A DNA stretch of 49,750 nucleotides from contig CAJYAI010000015.1 in the NCBI GenBank assembly GCA_913064725.1, positions 1 through 49,750 of the forward strand, written 5' to 3'. The notes below the pieces were generated by a model. That model was not told the DNA's origin and did not search any database. It worked only from the letters and a program-made list of their open reading frames with translations. The translations under genes were made by a program, and so were the position numbers. Numbering within the stretch: the stretch's first letter is position 1; every line of letters starts with the position of its first letter. This DNA is from an uncultured Alteromonadaceae bacterium (GTDB lineage Bacteria > Pseudomonadota > Gammaproteobacteria > Pseudomonadales > Halieaceae). Of this stretch, positions 37,018-44,977 are shown one piece after another.

Positions 37018-40000
37018 GTGATAGCAACAAGCCTTTTTGAAAACGGACGTTATCTTGCACTTTTGATTCTCTCGATTGTTGTCGTGGGAGTGACCGCCTA
37101 TAACAGTCTGGGCCGGCAGGAAGATCCAACCATCACGCCATTTGTGGCCTCTGTCCAAACGTTTTATCCGGGTGCTAGCCCGGCTCGAATAGAGAGCTTG
37201 ATTACCAAGCCAATCGAAGACGCGCTTCGCGAGCACCCCGACGTCAAAGAGCTAAATTCCACCTCGATAAATGGTGTTTCCACGGTCATTATCGAGGCCG
37301 ATTACTACCTTGCGCGGGATGATATTAAGCGCGTCTGGTCAGAATTGCGGGGTAAGCTTGATCGCATTGAGGGCGACTTGCCTGAGGGAGCAACAAAGCC
37401 TGTCCTTGATGACTATCTGTTCACCACCTTTGTGAAAATTGTATCTATCAGCGCGCGCGACGGCATCGATATTTCGCCAACACTCTTGCGAAGGGAGGCA
37501 CTGAAATTCGCCGATGCAGCCCGAAACGTGCCACAAACTCGAAGAGTGAAGCATTACGGCCTACCCGATGAGGAGATTAGTGTCGAAATAAATGCCCGCT
37601 CTCTGAGTGCATTGGGCTTATCCATCGGTGATATAGCGCGGACGCTTTCGCTAGCAGATGTTAAAACACCCGCCGGCAAACTTCTGGCACCGGAAAACGC
37701 GCTAACACTTGAAGTATCGGGGGACTTTGTTGATGTTCAGTCCGTACGCGACACGTTTATCAAAGGTAAAGACAACCGCTCGTCCGCGATTCGTATTAGC
37801 GATATTGCCACCGTAACAAAAGCAGAAACCGATCCACCGAGGCGCCTCGCTCTGTCAAACGGACGCCGCGCTGTTTTCCTCGCAATCGAGATGAAAGAGG
37901 GATTTCAAGTCGACAAATACAGCGACACCTTCGATCAATTCCTAATGGACTATCGCTCCACAGCGGCTGAAGGGCTGATCATAGAGACCACCTATGATCA
38001 AAGCGGCTATACCGAAGCCAGACTGACAGGGGTTGCAAAGAATATTGTTGCCGGTATTAGCATCGTTGTCGCTGTATTGTTCGTGACCTTGGGCTGGCGG
38101 GCTGCTGCCATCGTTGCGCTCAGCCTCCCCTTATGCACCTTAGTGTCGATGGTGGTGCTTAATTACCTGAGTGTACCTATCCACCAGTTGTCAATGACCG
38201 GCCTTGTGGTTGCACTTGGGCTACTCGTAGACGGTTCCATCGTGGTAACCGACGAGATACGTAAACGCCTGTTAGCGGGCGAGACAGCGATAGCGGCAAT
38301 GGAAAACTCCGTCCGACGAATGACCGTTCCTCTTGTTAGTGCAACCGCGACGACCGTCCTCGCATTTACACCAATGGCCATGTTAGAGGGTCCCTCGGGT
38401 GACTTCTTGGGCAGCCTGGCCACGGCTGTGATTGTTATGTTGGTCGTCAGTCTTTTACTAGCCTTGACATTGACGCCAGCTTTAGCCGCTCGAGTATTAC
38501 CCAGCGCTATGGTGGAGAACCCTCGCTGGTGGCAATCGGGTATTGTCTCGCCGCCCATGAGAACTGCCTTTGCTGCGTCAATTCAATGGTCACTGAAGTA
38601 CCCGCTTGCTTCTGTGTTACTTGCTTCCGCCCTACCGCTTCTAGGCTTTGCCAGCCTTTCGACCCTCACCGGCCAGTTCTTCCCAGGAACTGACAGAGAT
38701 CAAATGTATTTGCGGGTTGAGATGCCAAAAAGCGCCGGTATCGAATCGACACTTGAGCTGGTGCGCAAACTTGATGCAGATTTACGCGCAGAGCCACTAG
38801 TTCGCAGATCAGACTGGTCAGTGGGCGAGAGCCCGCCGGCATTTTATTACAACTTACGGTCTAATAAACGAGATGCTCCCGATTGGGCGGAAGGCATGGT
38901 CCTGACTCGTGACGAGAATCAAACTAATGCATTGATTCGACGCTTACAGCGCGATTTCGATAAGAACTACCCAGAAGCCCAGATTATCGTCTCGGGCATC
39001 GACCAAGGCCCACCTGTGGACGCGCCGCTAGAAATCATCATCTACGGTCCCAATACGCATACGCTTCGGGTGCTGGGGGAAACATTTCGGCAGCGACTAC
39101 AAGACCTGCCAGACATAACCCATACAAAGCTGTCCATCAGTCCCGCCGCGCCCAAAGTAGCCGTGCGACTTAATGAAGAAAAGTTACGGCGATTAGGATT
39201 GGAGCGGACCCAAGTCGCTGACTTGATAGATGGCTACTTGCGCGGTCGCTTTGGTGGGGCAGTGATGGAAGACACTGAACAACTGCCTGTCCGTGCTCGG
39301 CTGCAGCGCGATGCCTGGCAAAATAGCGATTCATTAATGAACCTACAGATTCCCTTACCAAGGGGCTCTGGCGCAATTCAATTCGTCCCCCTGTCCACAC
39401 TCGGCGAACTCAGTATCGTCCCCGACGACTCACCGATCGGTCGCCGAGACGGCGAACGCATAAACCGAGTACAGGCGTTTCTGACACGGGGTGTACTCCC
39501 TGAGGAAGCCCTAAAACTACTGCGTCGTTCACTCAAGCAGGACCCTGTTCTCTTGCCAGATGGCTATCGCTACAGCTTCGGCGGTGACAGCGGTGAGCGG
39601 GCTGACGTTGTCACTGACTTGATAGGTCCTATCGGCATCGTTATGTCTTTATTGCTGGCAACCATCATGCTGACGTTTAACTCCTGGCGACTGACGGCAC
39701 TCGCCTTCGGCGTGATCACCTGCGCTTTCGGCCTCAGCTTTCTCGCGCTGGCGCTCTTCCGATACCCACTCGGCATCATGGCTCTGGTGGGCGTTGTTGG
39801 CTCTATTGGGGTCGCTATAAACGCGTGTATTATCATTTTGACCTCGCTTCAACAGTCCCCTGCGGCCGCAAATGGTGACAAGGAGGCTATGTGCGACGAA
39901 GTTATCGGCTCTAGTCGTCATATTATCTCAACCACGCTGACGACCTTCGGTGGATTTCTACCGCTCATTTTGGAGGGCAGCCAGTTCTGGCCGCCATTTG

Positions 40001-40143
40001 CGATGGCGATTGCAGGGGGTGTTTTATTGTCGACCGTGATCTCTTTTTATCTGGTACCAGCCGCCTACGTTTTACTCGGAGCACCCAGGGATAGTCGCAT
40101 CGAGCGCTTGCAGGATTCAGGTTTGACGGGGTTAGCCAGATGA
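37018..40143 (+). CDS. RND superfamily efflux permease with atypical proton-relay residues
   Basis: A 1041-residue inner-membrane RND pump with twelve helices and two large periplasmic loops. The N-terminus ENGRYLALLILSIVVVGVTAYNSLGRQEDPTI and motifs such as TTYDQSGYTEARLTGVAKNI and FFPGTDRDQMYLRVEMP are family-typical. In helix 4 the motif is LLVDGSIVVTDEI: D405 is kept but the second Asp of AcrB (D408) is Gly. In helix 10 the position of AcrB K940 is I934 (GVAINACIII). Substrate is unknown. It starts with GTG 10 nt after the adaptor gene and overlaps tetR by 4 nt. Confidence 0.92.
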   Translation: MIATSLFENGRYLALLILSIVVVGVTAYNSLGRQEDPTITPFVASVQTFYPGASPARIESLITKPIEDALREHPDVKELNSTSINGVSTVIIEADYYLARDDIKRVWSELRGKLDRIEGDLPEGATKPVLDDYLFTTFVKIVSISARDGIDISPTLLRREALKFADAARNVPQTRRVKHYGLPDEEISVEINARSLSALGLSIGDIARTLSLADVKTPAGKLLAPENALTLEVSGDFVDVQSVRDTFIKGKDNRSSAIRISDIATVTKAETDPPRRLALSNGRRAVFLAIEMKEGFQVDKYSDTFDQFLMDYRSTAAEGLIIETTYDQSGYTEARLTGVAKNIVAGISIVVAVLFVTLGWRAAAIVALSLPLCTLVSMVVLNYLSVPIHQLSMTGLVVALGLLVDGSIVVTDEIRKRLLAGETAIAAMENSVRRMTVPLVSATATTVLAFTPMAMLEGPSGDFLGSLATAVIVMLVVSLLLALTLTPALAARVLPSAMVENPRWWQSGIVSPPMRTAFAASIQWSLKYPLASVLLASALPLLGFASLSTLTGQFFPGTDRDQMYLRVEMPKSAGIESTLELVRKLDADLRAEPLVRRSDWSVGESPPAFYYNLRSNKRDAPDWAEGMVLTRDENQTNALIRRLQRDFDKNYPEAQIIVSGIDQGPPVDAPLEIIIYGPNTHTLRVLGETFRQRLQDLPDITHTKLSISPAAPKVAVRLNEEKLRRLGLERTQVADLIDGYLRGRFGGAVMEDTEQLPVRARLQRDAWQNSDSLMNLQIPLPRGSGAIQFVPLSTLGELSIVPDDSPIGRRDGERINRVQAFLTRGVLPEEALKLLRRSLKQDPVLLPDGYRYSFGGDSGERADVVTDLIGPIGIVMSLLLATIMLTFNSWRLTALAFGVITCAFGLSFLALALFRYPLGIMALVGVVGSIGVAINACIIILTSLQQSPAAANGDKEAMCDEVIGSSRHIISTTLTTFGGFLPLILEGSQFWPPFAMAIAGGVLLSTVISFYLVPAAYVLLGAPRDSRIERLQDSGLTGLAR

Positions 40144-40745
40144 ACCAATCTGCCAGCCCTTACCACCACGGTGACCTTCGCAACAGCGCTATTATTGCAG
40201 CAGCCGAGCTCATAGAAACCACGGGTAGCTATGACATCACCATCGCTCAAGTGGCAAAAAAGACCAAGGTAAGCGCTCCCGCGCTTTATCGCCATTTTAC
40301 CGACAAAGAGGCGTTATTAACGGCCGTTAGAGAACTCACTCACCTCGGGATGATGGACTACTTAGCGCATGCGCAGGCGTCTACTGAACCGGGGACATTG
40401 GCCCATTTAGATGCCCTCGGCTTAGCCTACCTTCGCTTCGCCAAGGACAAAAGGGCCTTCTTTGGGCTGATGTGGGAGGACCAGGGCGACCCTGAAAAAA
40501 GACGCGCGGAAGCTCGCGCGAAGCGCACCGGCTTTCAAGTGTTACAGGAGGCGATCGAGTTATATTTTGATCGCCATCGTCCGCGCCACAACCGGACCTC
40601 GCTGCAAACCGCGACACTCATGTGGTCGACGGCCCACGGCATCGCGACACTACAGCACAATCGAATCTTAGATACGTTCGATGATGAAGCAGAACCCGGC
40701 ACGTTGTTAGTGACAGCAACCCGCGCGATTCTCAACGCCGACTGA
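40140..40745 (+). CDS. TetR-family regulator with WHG-type C-terminal domain
   Basis: A 201-residue TetR regulator. The N-terminal HTH domain reads HHGDLRNSAIIAAAELIETTG, then ITIAQVAKKTKVSAPALYRHFTDKEALL (about 34-62). The C-terminal part, with LGLAYLRFAKDKRAFFGLMWED near 95-117, resembles the WHG ligand-binding domain. It probably represses its own RND operon through the palindromes at 35823-35863 and responds to a pump substrate. Its ATG overlaps the permease stop. Ligand unknown. Confidence 0.92.
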   Translation: MNQSASPYHHGDLRNSAIIAAAELIETTGSYDITIAQVAKKTKVSAPALYRHFTDKEALLTAVRELTHLGMMDYLAHAQASTEPGTLAHLDALGLAYLRFAKDKRAFFGLMWEDQGDPEKRRAEARAKRTGFQVLQEAIELYFDRHRPRHNRTSLQTATLMWSTAHGIATLQHNRILDTFDDEAEPGTLLVTATRAILNAD

Positions 40746-40826
40746 ATAACGATTCGGTCTCGACTACGGGTCAAAGGTTTTATACATTTCACTCTACCGA
40801 CCATCTAATCTAGGAAGCTGTGTTGC

Positions 40827-41144
40827 ATGCAAGACGTTGTTGTTCCGCTGTGGCTTTTAGCCTGTACTTTTGGCGCTTGGCTTGGATTTCGTCTCAGCCT
40901 AGCCATGCATGAAGGCGCGGCTGACTCGAGAGCACCTACGGTGGCACGGCTGTTGGTCACCGGCTTTTGTCTGTCGATAACAACATTGTTCTTTTCTGTG
41001 GCGCTACAGACCGATTTGTCGTTGTCAGCACAAGTACCCATTATGGTGATGGCGCTCGTCACCGCGGTCATGCAGCTACTGCAAATTTGGACGGAGAAGC
41101 CTGAGCCGGGAAAAGACTGCCAAGGCCGCGATATCGTGGAATAA
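40827..41144 (+). CDS. Small three-helix membrane protein, unknown function
   Basis: A 105-residue protein with hydrophobic segments near 5-25, 40-60 and 68-88, and a short charged tail. I do not recognise the family. TAGGAAG lies about 9 nt before the ATG. A tTTATACATTT stretch at about 40778-40788 could serve as a -10 region. It sits between tetR and tRNA-Arg on the same strand with its own 81-nt upstream gap. Confidence 0.6.
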   Translation: MQDVVVPLWLLACTFGAWLGFRLSLAMHEGAADSRAPTVARLLVTGFCLSITTLFFSVALQTDLSLSAQVPIMVMALVTAVMQLLQIWTEKPEPGKDCQGRDIVE

Positions 41145-41176
41145 CTCGTATCCTTTGTGCGATACTTGCGCGCCCC

Positions 41177-41253
41177 GCGCCCATAGCACAACCGGATAGT
41201 GCACGTGCCTTCTAAGCATGAGGTTCCAGGTTCGAGTCCTGGTGGGCGCGCCA
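41177..41253 (+). tRNA. tRNA-Arg (anticodon TCT)
   Basis: The 77-nt sequence folds as a full cloverleaf. The acceptor GCGCCCA pairs with TGGGCGC, the D-stem is GCAC/GTGC, and the anticodon stem CGTGC/GCATG encloses the loop CTTCTAA with anticodon TCT, reading AGA. The T-arm CCAGG-TTCGAGT-CCTGG is perfect. The CCA end is encoded (41251-41253). No duplicated 3' end of this tRNA was seen, so there is no sign of an integrated element here. Confidence 0.97.
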
Positions 41254-41287
41254 ACTTTGTTCAGCAGTGGCTTTGGAGCGGGACGAC

Positions 41288-41701
41288 CTACCCGAATAAA
41301 ACCTCAGGATTGACCATGGTTTTCATTTCGAGCACGTTGCCGTTGGGGTCACTGATAAAGAACGTCTCCTGCTCAAACTCCGTACCCTTAAAGCGCCTGT
41401 AAGGTGCATCAAGGTAGTCGAAAGCACTCGTCTCAATCCGCGCCTTAAGCGCCTGAAAATCCGCCTCAGGCATGTGCGCTCCGAAGTGAGGCACACTTAC
41501 GTTACCCATATCCACATCATGTCGCACACCCGGCAGACGCTCCTCACTCTGATGCAGCGTCAGCTCGTTACCCCAGAAGTTCACGTCAACCCATTTACCT
41601 GCTTCACTATTTCCGGTCACGCAGCCCAGAACATCCGTGTAGAAAGGAACCGTGGCGGCTAAATCACCGGCTGGAACCGCTAAGTGAAACGTATTGCTCA
41701 T
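41288..41701 (-). CDS. VOC-superfamily (glyoxalase/dioxygenase-like) protein
   Basis: A 137-residue vicinal-oxygen-chelate protein made of two beta-alpha-beta-beta-beta modules. It begins NTFHLAVPAGDLAATVPFYTDVLGC, with His6 in the first metal position, and contains WGNELTLHQ near 43-51, VSVPHFGAHMP near 70-80 and ETFFISDPNGNVLEMK near 111-126 with a Glu metal ligand. Such enzymes include dioxygenases, lyases and resistance proteins, so the reaction is not assignable. The start has GAGGTG 5 nt upstream. It converges with tRNA-Arg. Confidence 0.9.
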   Translation of the reverse strand: MSNTFHLAVPAGDLAATVPFYTDVLGCVTGNSEAGKWVDVNFWGNELTLHQSEERLPGVRHDVDMGNVSVPHFGAHMPEADFQALKARIETSAFDYLDAPYRRFKGTEFEQETFFISDPNGNVLEMKTMVNPEVLFG

Positions 41702-41992
41702 TGCACACCTCGCCTAATTATTAATAAAACTCATAGTGACCAAATATCGCTTGGATCACGACACTCGTAACTGTTTTGCCAGTGGGCCGTAAATCTCTTC
41801 GGGGATTTGGCCCGGACACACCGCCATTATAACCATCAAAACCAGTAAATCGGTCTAAGCCAAACATAACGCATCGCATCAGCTTTAGAAAATCGTCACC
41901 CGAAAATAAGCCCTATTTTCGGGCCTAGTAATTCATCAATCCTCATTTAACCCATAGCCTCCGGCATCACGGTGCTAGTGAGTTGGCACTTG
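41702..41992. other. Intergenic region with two strong hairpins
   Basis: This gap between the VOC start and the methyltransferase end holds no ORF that I can support. At 41784-41813 the plus strand forms GGGCC-gt-AAATCTC-TTCG-GGGATTT-GGCCC: 12 pairs including one G-U, a 2-nt bulge and a UUCG tetraloop. At 41899-41923 a perfect 10-bp stem CCCGAAAATA/TATTTTCGGG has a 5-nt loop; on minus, with GATTTTC downstream, it could end the methyltransferase transcript. A plus-strand small RNA containing the first hairpin is possible. Confidence 0.4.
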
Positions 41993-42616
41993 TTAAAGCA
42001 CGGTCAACACAACGAACTGGCACTCGGAACCTTCCGAGTGTATGTAGGGTTCCAGACGAAGTTGGTCAATACAAACGAGCCCGTCAGTGTGCAAACCACA
42101 TATCAGATCCACAAAGTCAGTAGCGCACCAGTAATCGTACCTCACAGTAAAAATAACCTTGCCGCCGGGGCGTGTAACACGGATCAACTCATTCACCGCC
42201 TCGGGCTTCACATGAGTCGCCGTGAACGTCCCAATACAGGTCACCGCATCGAAACTAGCCGTAGGCGCAAGCAATGGTTGATTCATATCAGCCATATCTA
42301 AGGCGTCATAAACACCCTTTTTTCGTGCCTGCTCCAGCATGCCGGGCGAGTAGTCGATGCCGCAGACAGCAGTCACACCTGACTTTTTTAGAAGCTCTCC
42401 GACCAAGCCCGTCCCACAGCCGGCGTCGAGCACACGAAGGCCCTTAGCATTCATCGACTTTAACAACAGCCGCACAGCCATTTGGGGGCTGGTATAGCCC
42501 CAATCGTGCAGGAGCTCTTGATCGTAGCGATCTGCCCAGCCGTCATAAACACCCATGAGCTCATCTGTTGATGCTGCGCTAAGTATTTTTACGTGGATAT
42601 CTGCCTGCTCACCCAT
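41993..42616 (-). CDS. Class I SAM-dependent methyltransferase
   Basis: A 207-residue methyltransferase of the UbiE/methyltransferase-11 type. Motif I is RVLDAGCGTGLVGELL and the acidic residue of motif II is in VCGIDYSPGMLEQAR. SFDAVTCIGTF follows, then LIRVTRPGGKVIFTVRYDYW. The preceding STDELMGVYDGWADRYDQELLHDWGY is typical of small-molecule methyltransferases. Substrate unknown. The frame is open up to a TTG at 42691, but that extension runs through a direct repeat and is Cys/Arg-rich, so I start at the ATG at 42616 (another at 42625). Confidence 0.88.
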   Translation of the reverse strand: MGEQADIHVKILSAASTDELMGVYDGWADRYDQELLHDWGYTSPQMAVRLLLKSMNAKGLRVLDAGCGTGLVGELLKKSGVTAVCGIDYSPGMLEQARKKGVYDALDMADMNQPLLAPTASFDAVTCIGTFTATHVKPEAVNELIRVTRPGGKVIFTVRYDYWCATDFVDLICGLHTDGLVCIDQLRLEPYIHSEGSECQFVVLTVL

Positions 42617-42683
42617 AATCACCATCACTTCATTATCTCTGCACCGCTTTGCGCAGACGCTTTTAAGGTCCTGTGGCGCACTG

Positions 42684-42720
42684 TCCGCCAAATGCTAAAT
42701 CATCCGCCAAATGCCAAATC
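42684..42720. repeat. 18-bp direct repeat, period 19
   Basis: TCCGCCAAATGCTAAATC (42684-42701) is followed after one base by TCCGCCAAATGCCAAATC (42703-42720), with a single mismatch. The pair lies upstream of the methyltransferase and covers the end of the 33-codon ORF. A one-time tandem duplication or a tandem protein-binding site would both fit. Confidence 0.85.
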
Positions 42721-42801
42721 GCTGACGACCACCCACAACCCAATGAAACCGCACATGAGTATGACCAGTACGAACGCGCGTTCCGTCTCATTTTTGAACA
42801 T
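42700..42801 (-). CDS. Putative 33-residue single-pass membrane microprotein
   Basis: On minus an ATG at 42801 opens 33 codons ending with TGA at 42700. The peptide has a charged start (MFKNETERA), a hydrophobic helix (FVLVILMCGFIGLWVVV, about residues 10-26) and a short end SDLAFGG. GGAG stands 8 nt before the ATG, a good ribosome site. It lies upstream of, and in line with, the methyltransferase. The last codons fall in the direct repeat. Unknown family; chance ORFs of this size are common, but the site, helix and placement together argue for translation. Confidence 0.45.
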   Translation of the reverse strand: MFKNETERAFVLVILMCGFIGLWVVVSDLAFGG

Positions 42802-42979
42802 AATCTAATTCTCCAGGCCCTCGTGTCGCATCAAAGGGCATCAAACAACGGCCCTCCCGTTGCAACCCCTCCGAATTAAACACAACCAGCCAAGACGGTC
42901 AAAGTACCGCTTACGTCCGGCGCTGCCACAGTTTGTAACCGGCAAAGCAAAATAAGGGTGAGATCAGTTAGGTGATGCT

Positions 42980-43045
42980 ATGCCTTCGCAAGCATATTTA
43001 GGTACTCTAGATTTTGGTGCTCTAGCTTCAGGTGCTCTAGCTTAA
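42980..43045 (+). CDS. Possible 21-codon leader ORF with pentapeptide-like repeats
   Basis: ATG at 42980 opens 21 codons to TAA at 43045. AGGTG stands 5 nt upstream. The peptide begins MPSQAYL and continues GTLDF-GALAS-GALA, which looks like a short pentapeptide repeat because the underlying DNA repeats every 15 bp. It ends 49 nt before the P450 start. It could be a leader peptide, a remnant of a pentapeptide-repeat gene, or a by-product of the DNA repeat. Confidence 0.25.
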   Translation: MPSQAYLGTLDFGALASGALA

Positions 43046-43060
43046 GGCACTCTACGCCGC
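43001..43060 (+). repeat. Four imperfect 15-bp tandem repeats upstream of the P450 gene
   Basis: The units are GGTACTCTAGATTTT, GGTGCTCTAGCTTCA, GGTGCTCTAGCTTAA and GGCACTCTACGCCGC. The core GGYRCTCTA is kept in all four, and units 2 and 3 differ at only one position. The array ends 34 nt before the P450 ATG, so it lies in the promoter or untranslated leader. Confidence 0.85.
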
Positions 43061-43094
43061 GCTTAAACAAACAATTTACGGGTCAAGCAGCTTT

Positions 43095-44480
43095 ATGAAT
43101 CAGCCGGAAACCATCCCACATTACCCTTCCGTCAGCGACGATATTGTCTGCGATAACGGTGCTAAAAACCCGATCTACCCCGAAATTTACAAGCGGTTAG
43201 ACGGTTTTAACCTTGGCTCTACCAATGCCTGGACAAAGGGCCAGCCGTTTGACTATTTCAAGCGCATGCGGGAACAGTCACCGGTCATGTGGACCGAGGG
43301 GCGCAAGCCGACGTCTGGGTTTTGGTCTGTGTCACGATATGAGGACGTAAAACACGTTGAGCTCAATCCGGGTCTTTTCTCGTCTCAGCGGGGAAGTATG
43401 CACATGGCAGTATTGCCGCCCAGTGGTAAAGCCGACAGACTCATGTACGCGGCGCACAACTCGCTGATCAATCTTGACGCAGATGTACATCGAGATCTGC
43501 GAATTCAACAATCGGACTTCTTTTTTCCGAAGTATGTTGAAACGCTCAAAGAGCGCGTCGGGCAGAAGATTGACGATCTGTTGGATAATATGGAGCGGCA
43601 AGGTCCTGAAGTAGACTTTGCCAAACTATTTTCAACCGAACTACCCATGTTTACCCTTTGCGAAATGTTAGGCGTCGACGAGGCCGATCGACCCGACATC
43701 ATCAAATGGATGCACTATTTGGAGCTCGCACCGCAGTTCCTCACGCATCCATTTCGGATGTTCATGGCTGAGCCAATGTTTCTCTTTCGATTCAATCAAA
43801 TGCTGGAAGATATGTTCAACTATGGCGAGCGGGTCATGGCCGATAGGATTAAAAATCCCCGCCAAGACCTGCTCACCGTCATTGCCAATGCCACGTTAGA
43901 CGGTAAGCCACTCTCACAAAACTACCTCGATGGATCGTGGCTGCTCATCATTTTTGCGGGCAACGATACAACTCGAAACTCACTATCTGGGACCATTCGC
44001 CTGCTAACCGAGTTTCAAGATCAGCGGAAAATGGTTTTAGACGATCCAAGCCTGATCGATCGCATGTCGCACGAATCTCTGCGCATGACCTCACCGGTAA
44101 TGCATATGCGCCGCACCGCCACAGAGGATACGGAAATTGCAGGACAGCGCATCGCAGAAAATGAAAAAGTACTCATGTGGTACGGCGCCGCCAACCGTGA
44201 TCCGTCCATCTTCGCCAATCCTGATGTCTTCGACCTGACGCGCAGCAATGTTGAGAAACACGTGGCTTTTGGTCATGGCGTTCACCGATGCCTCGGCAAT
44301 CGGATTGCTCAGATGCAGCTATCGATGGCATACGAGCGGATTTTAGACCGCTTCCCTAACATACACTGGACAGGCAAACAGAAAATCGAGCCGATCATTC
44401 TGGTTCACGCTATTTCTAGTTTAAAGGTCAACTTGTATGGCAAAGGCAAAAAGCGTCCCACTCGGGTAGCTCTTCAATGA
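43095..44480 (+). CDS. Cytochrome P450
   Basis: A 461-residue soluble bacterial P450. The oxygen-activation motif AGNDTT is at 288-293, ExxR is E327-R330 (ESLR), and the haem loop FGHGVHRCLG places the thiolate ligand at C399. The segment VMHMRRTATEDTEIAGQRI resembles CYP125/CYP142/CYP153-type enzymes that hydroxylate terminal or sterol side-chain carbons, but I cannot fix the subfamily or substrate. Ferredoxin and reductase partners are not nearby. The start follows a short leader containing four 15-bp repeats. It converges with the Lrp-type gene. Confidence 0.95.
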   Translation: MNQPETIPHYPSVSDDIVCDNGAKNPIYPEIYKRLDGFNLGSTNAWTKGQPFDYFKRMREQSPVMWTEGRKPTSGFWSVSRYEDVKHVELNPGLFSSQRGSMHMAVLPPSGKADRLMYAAHNSLINLDADVHRDLRIQQSDFFFPKYVETLKERVGQKIDDLLDNMERQGPEVDFAKLFSTELPMFTLCEMLGVDEADRPDIIKWMHYLELAPQFLTHPFRMFMAEPMFLFRFNQMLEDMFNYGERVMADRIKNPRQDLLTVIANATLDGKPLSQNYLDGSWLLIIFAGNDTTRNSLSGTIRLLTEFQDQRKMVLDDPSLIDRMSHESLRMTSPVMHMRRTATEDTEIAGQRIAENEKVLMWYGAANRDPSIFANPDVFDLTRSNVEKHVAFGHGVHRCLGNRIAQMQLSMAYERILDRFPNIHWTGKQKIEPIILVHAISSLKVNLYGKGKKRPTRVALQ

Positions 44481-44500
44481 TGGCAATGCGATCGGCTTGG

Positions 44501-44977
44501 CTATAGCTGCGTAGACAAGGGTAACTCAGTTGTGTTTTTGATCTCTGTGACCGCAATATGCGAATGCATTTCACGCACTAAATCGCCGCTGAGCAACGTA
44601 TTGCGGACAAAGTCTTCATAATGCCTCACGTCCTTACAAATAATCTTGAGGACGTAGTCCCAAATACCGGCCATGGTGTAACACTCGACGACCTCTGGAT
44701 GGGTCTCAACAGCACGCTCGAATGCCAATAAATTTTGCCGGCCGGTCTGCGTTAAGTTGATCGTGGCGAAGACCACGACTTCCATGCCCAGTGCACTCCT
44801 ATCAAGCAGGGCTACACGCTTCTGAATGGTTCCCTCTGACTCCAGTTTGTTAATGCGACGCCAAACCGGTGACTGGGAACTCGTCAAGCGCTCTGCAAGC
44901 GCTGCCGTTGAGATGCTCGCATCCTGTTGTAATGACGCCATGATTGCGATGTCCTGTCGCGTATAAGTTGACTGCAT
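44501..44977 (-). CDS. Lrp/AsnC-family transcriptional regulator
   Basis: A 158-residue Lrp-type regulator. The N-terminal HTH reads ISTAALAERLTSSQSPVWRRINKLESEGTIQ (about 22-52), and the C-terminal RAM domain has VVVFATINL, VECYTMAGIWDYVLKIICKD and VREMHSHIAVTEIK. Such proteins sense amino acids. It diverges from the ferredoxin oxidoreductase gene, so it probably controls that operon and itself according to amino-acid supply. AGGA stands 8 nt before the ATG. Length is typical. Confidence 0.94.
   Translation of the reverse strand: MQSTYTRQDIAIMASLQQDASISTAALAERLTSSQSPVWRRINKLESEGTIQKRVALLDRSALGMEVVVFATINLTQTGRQNLLAFERAVETHPEVVECYTMAGIWDYVLKIICKDVRHYEDFVRNTLLSGDLVREMHSHIAVTEIKNTTELPLSTQL

Larger units (their letters stand above)
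42802..43094. promoter_or_regulatory. Divergent promoter region between the microprotein and the P450 gene
   Basis: This 293-nt gap must hold the promoters for the minus-strand microprotein/methyltransferase and the plus-strand P450. Its right part has the 15-bp repeat and a small ORF described separately. I found no convincing -35/-10 pair and no clear structure in 42830-42970. Confidence 0.4.

Noticed and set aside
40805-41254. Minus-strand ORF of 149 codons beginning ARPPGLEPGTSCLEGTC
   Set aside because: Its N-terminal part is the antisense of tRNA-Arg(TCT), a well-known spurious annotation, and the rest is antisense to the small membrane protein gene.
42593-42808. Plus-strand ORF of 71 codons opposite the microprotein
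   Set aside because: It is rich in His, Asn and Thr, overlaps the methyltransferase start in antisense and spans the direct repeat; no ribosome site was seen.
42684-43060. CRISPR-like array
   Set aside because: The repeats are tandem units of 15 and 18-19 bp without unique spacers, and no cas gene is present.
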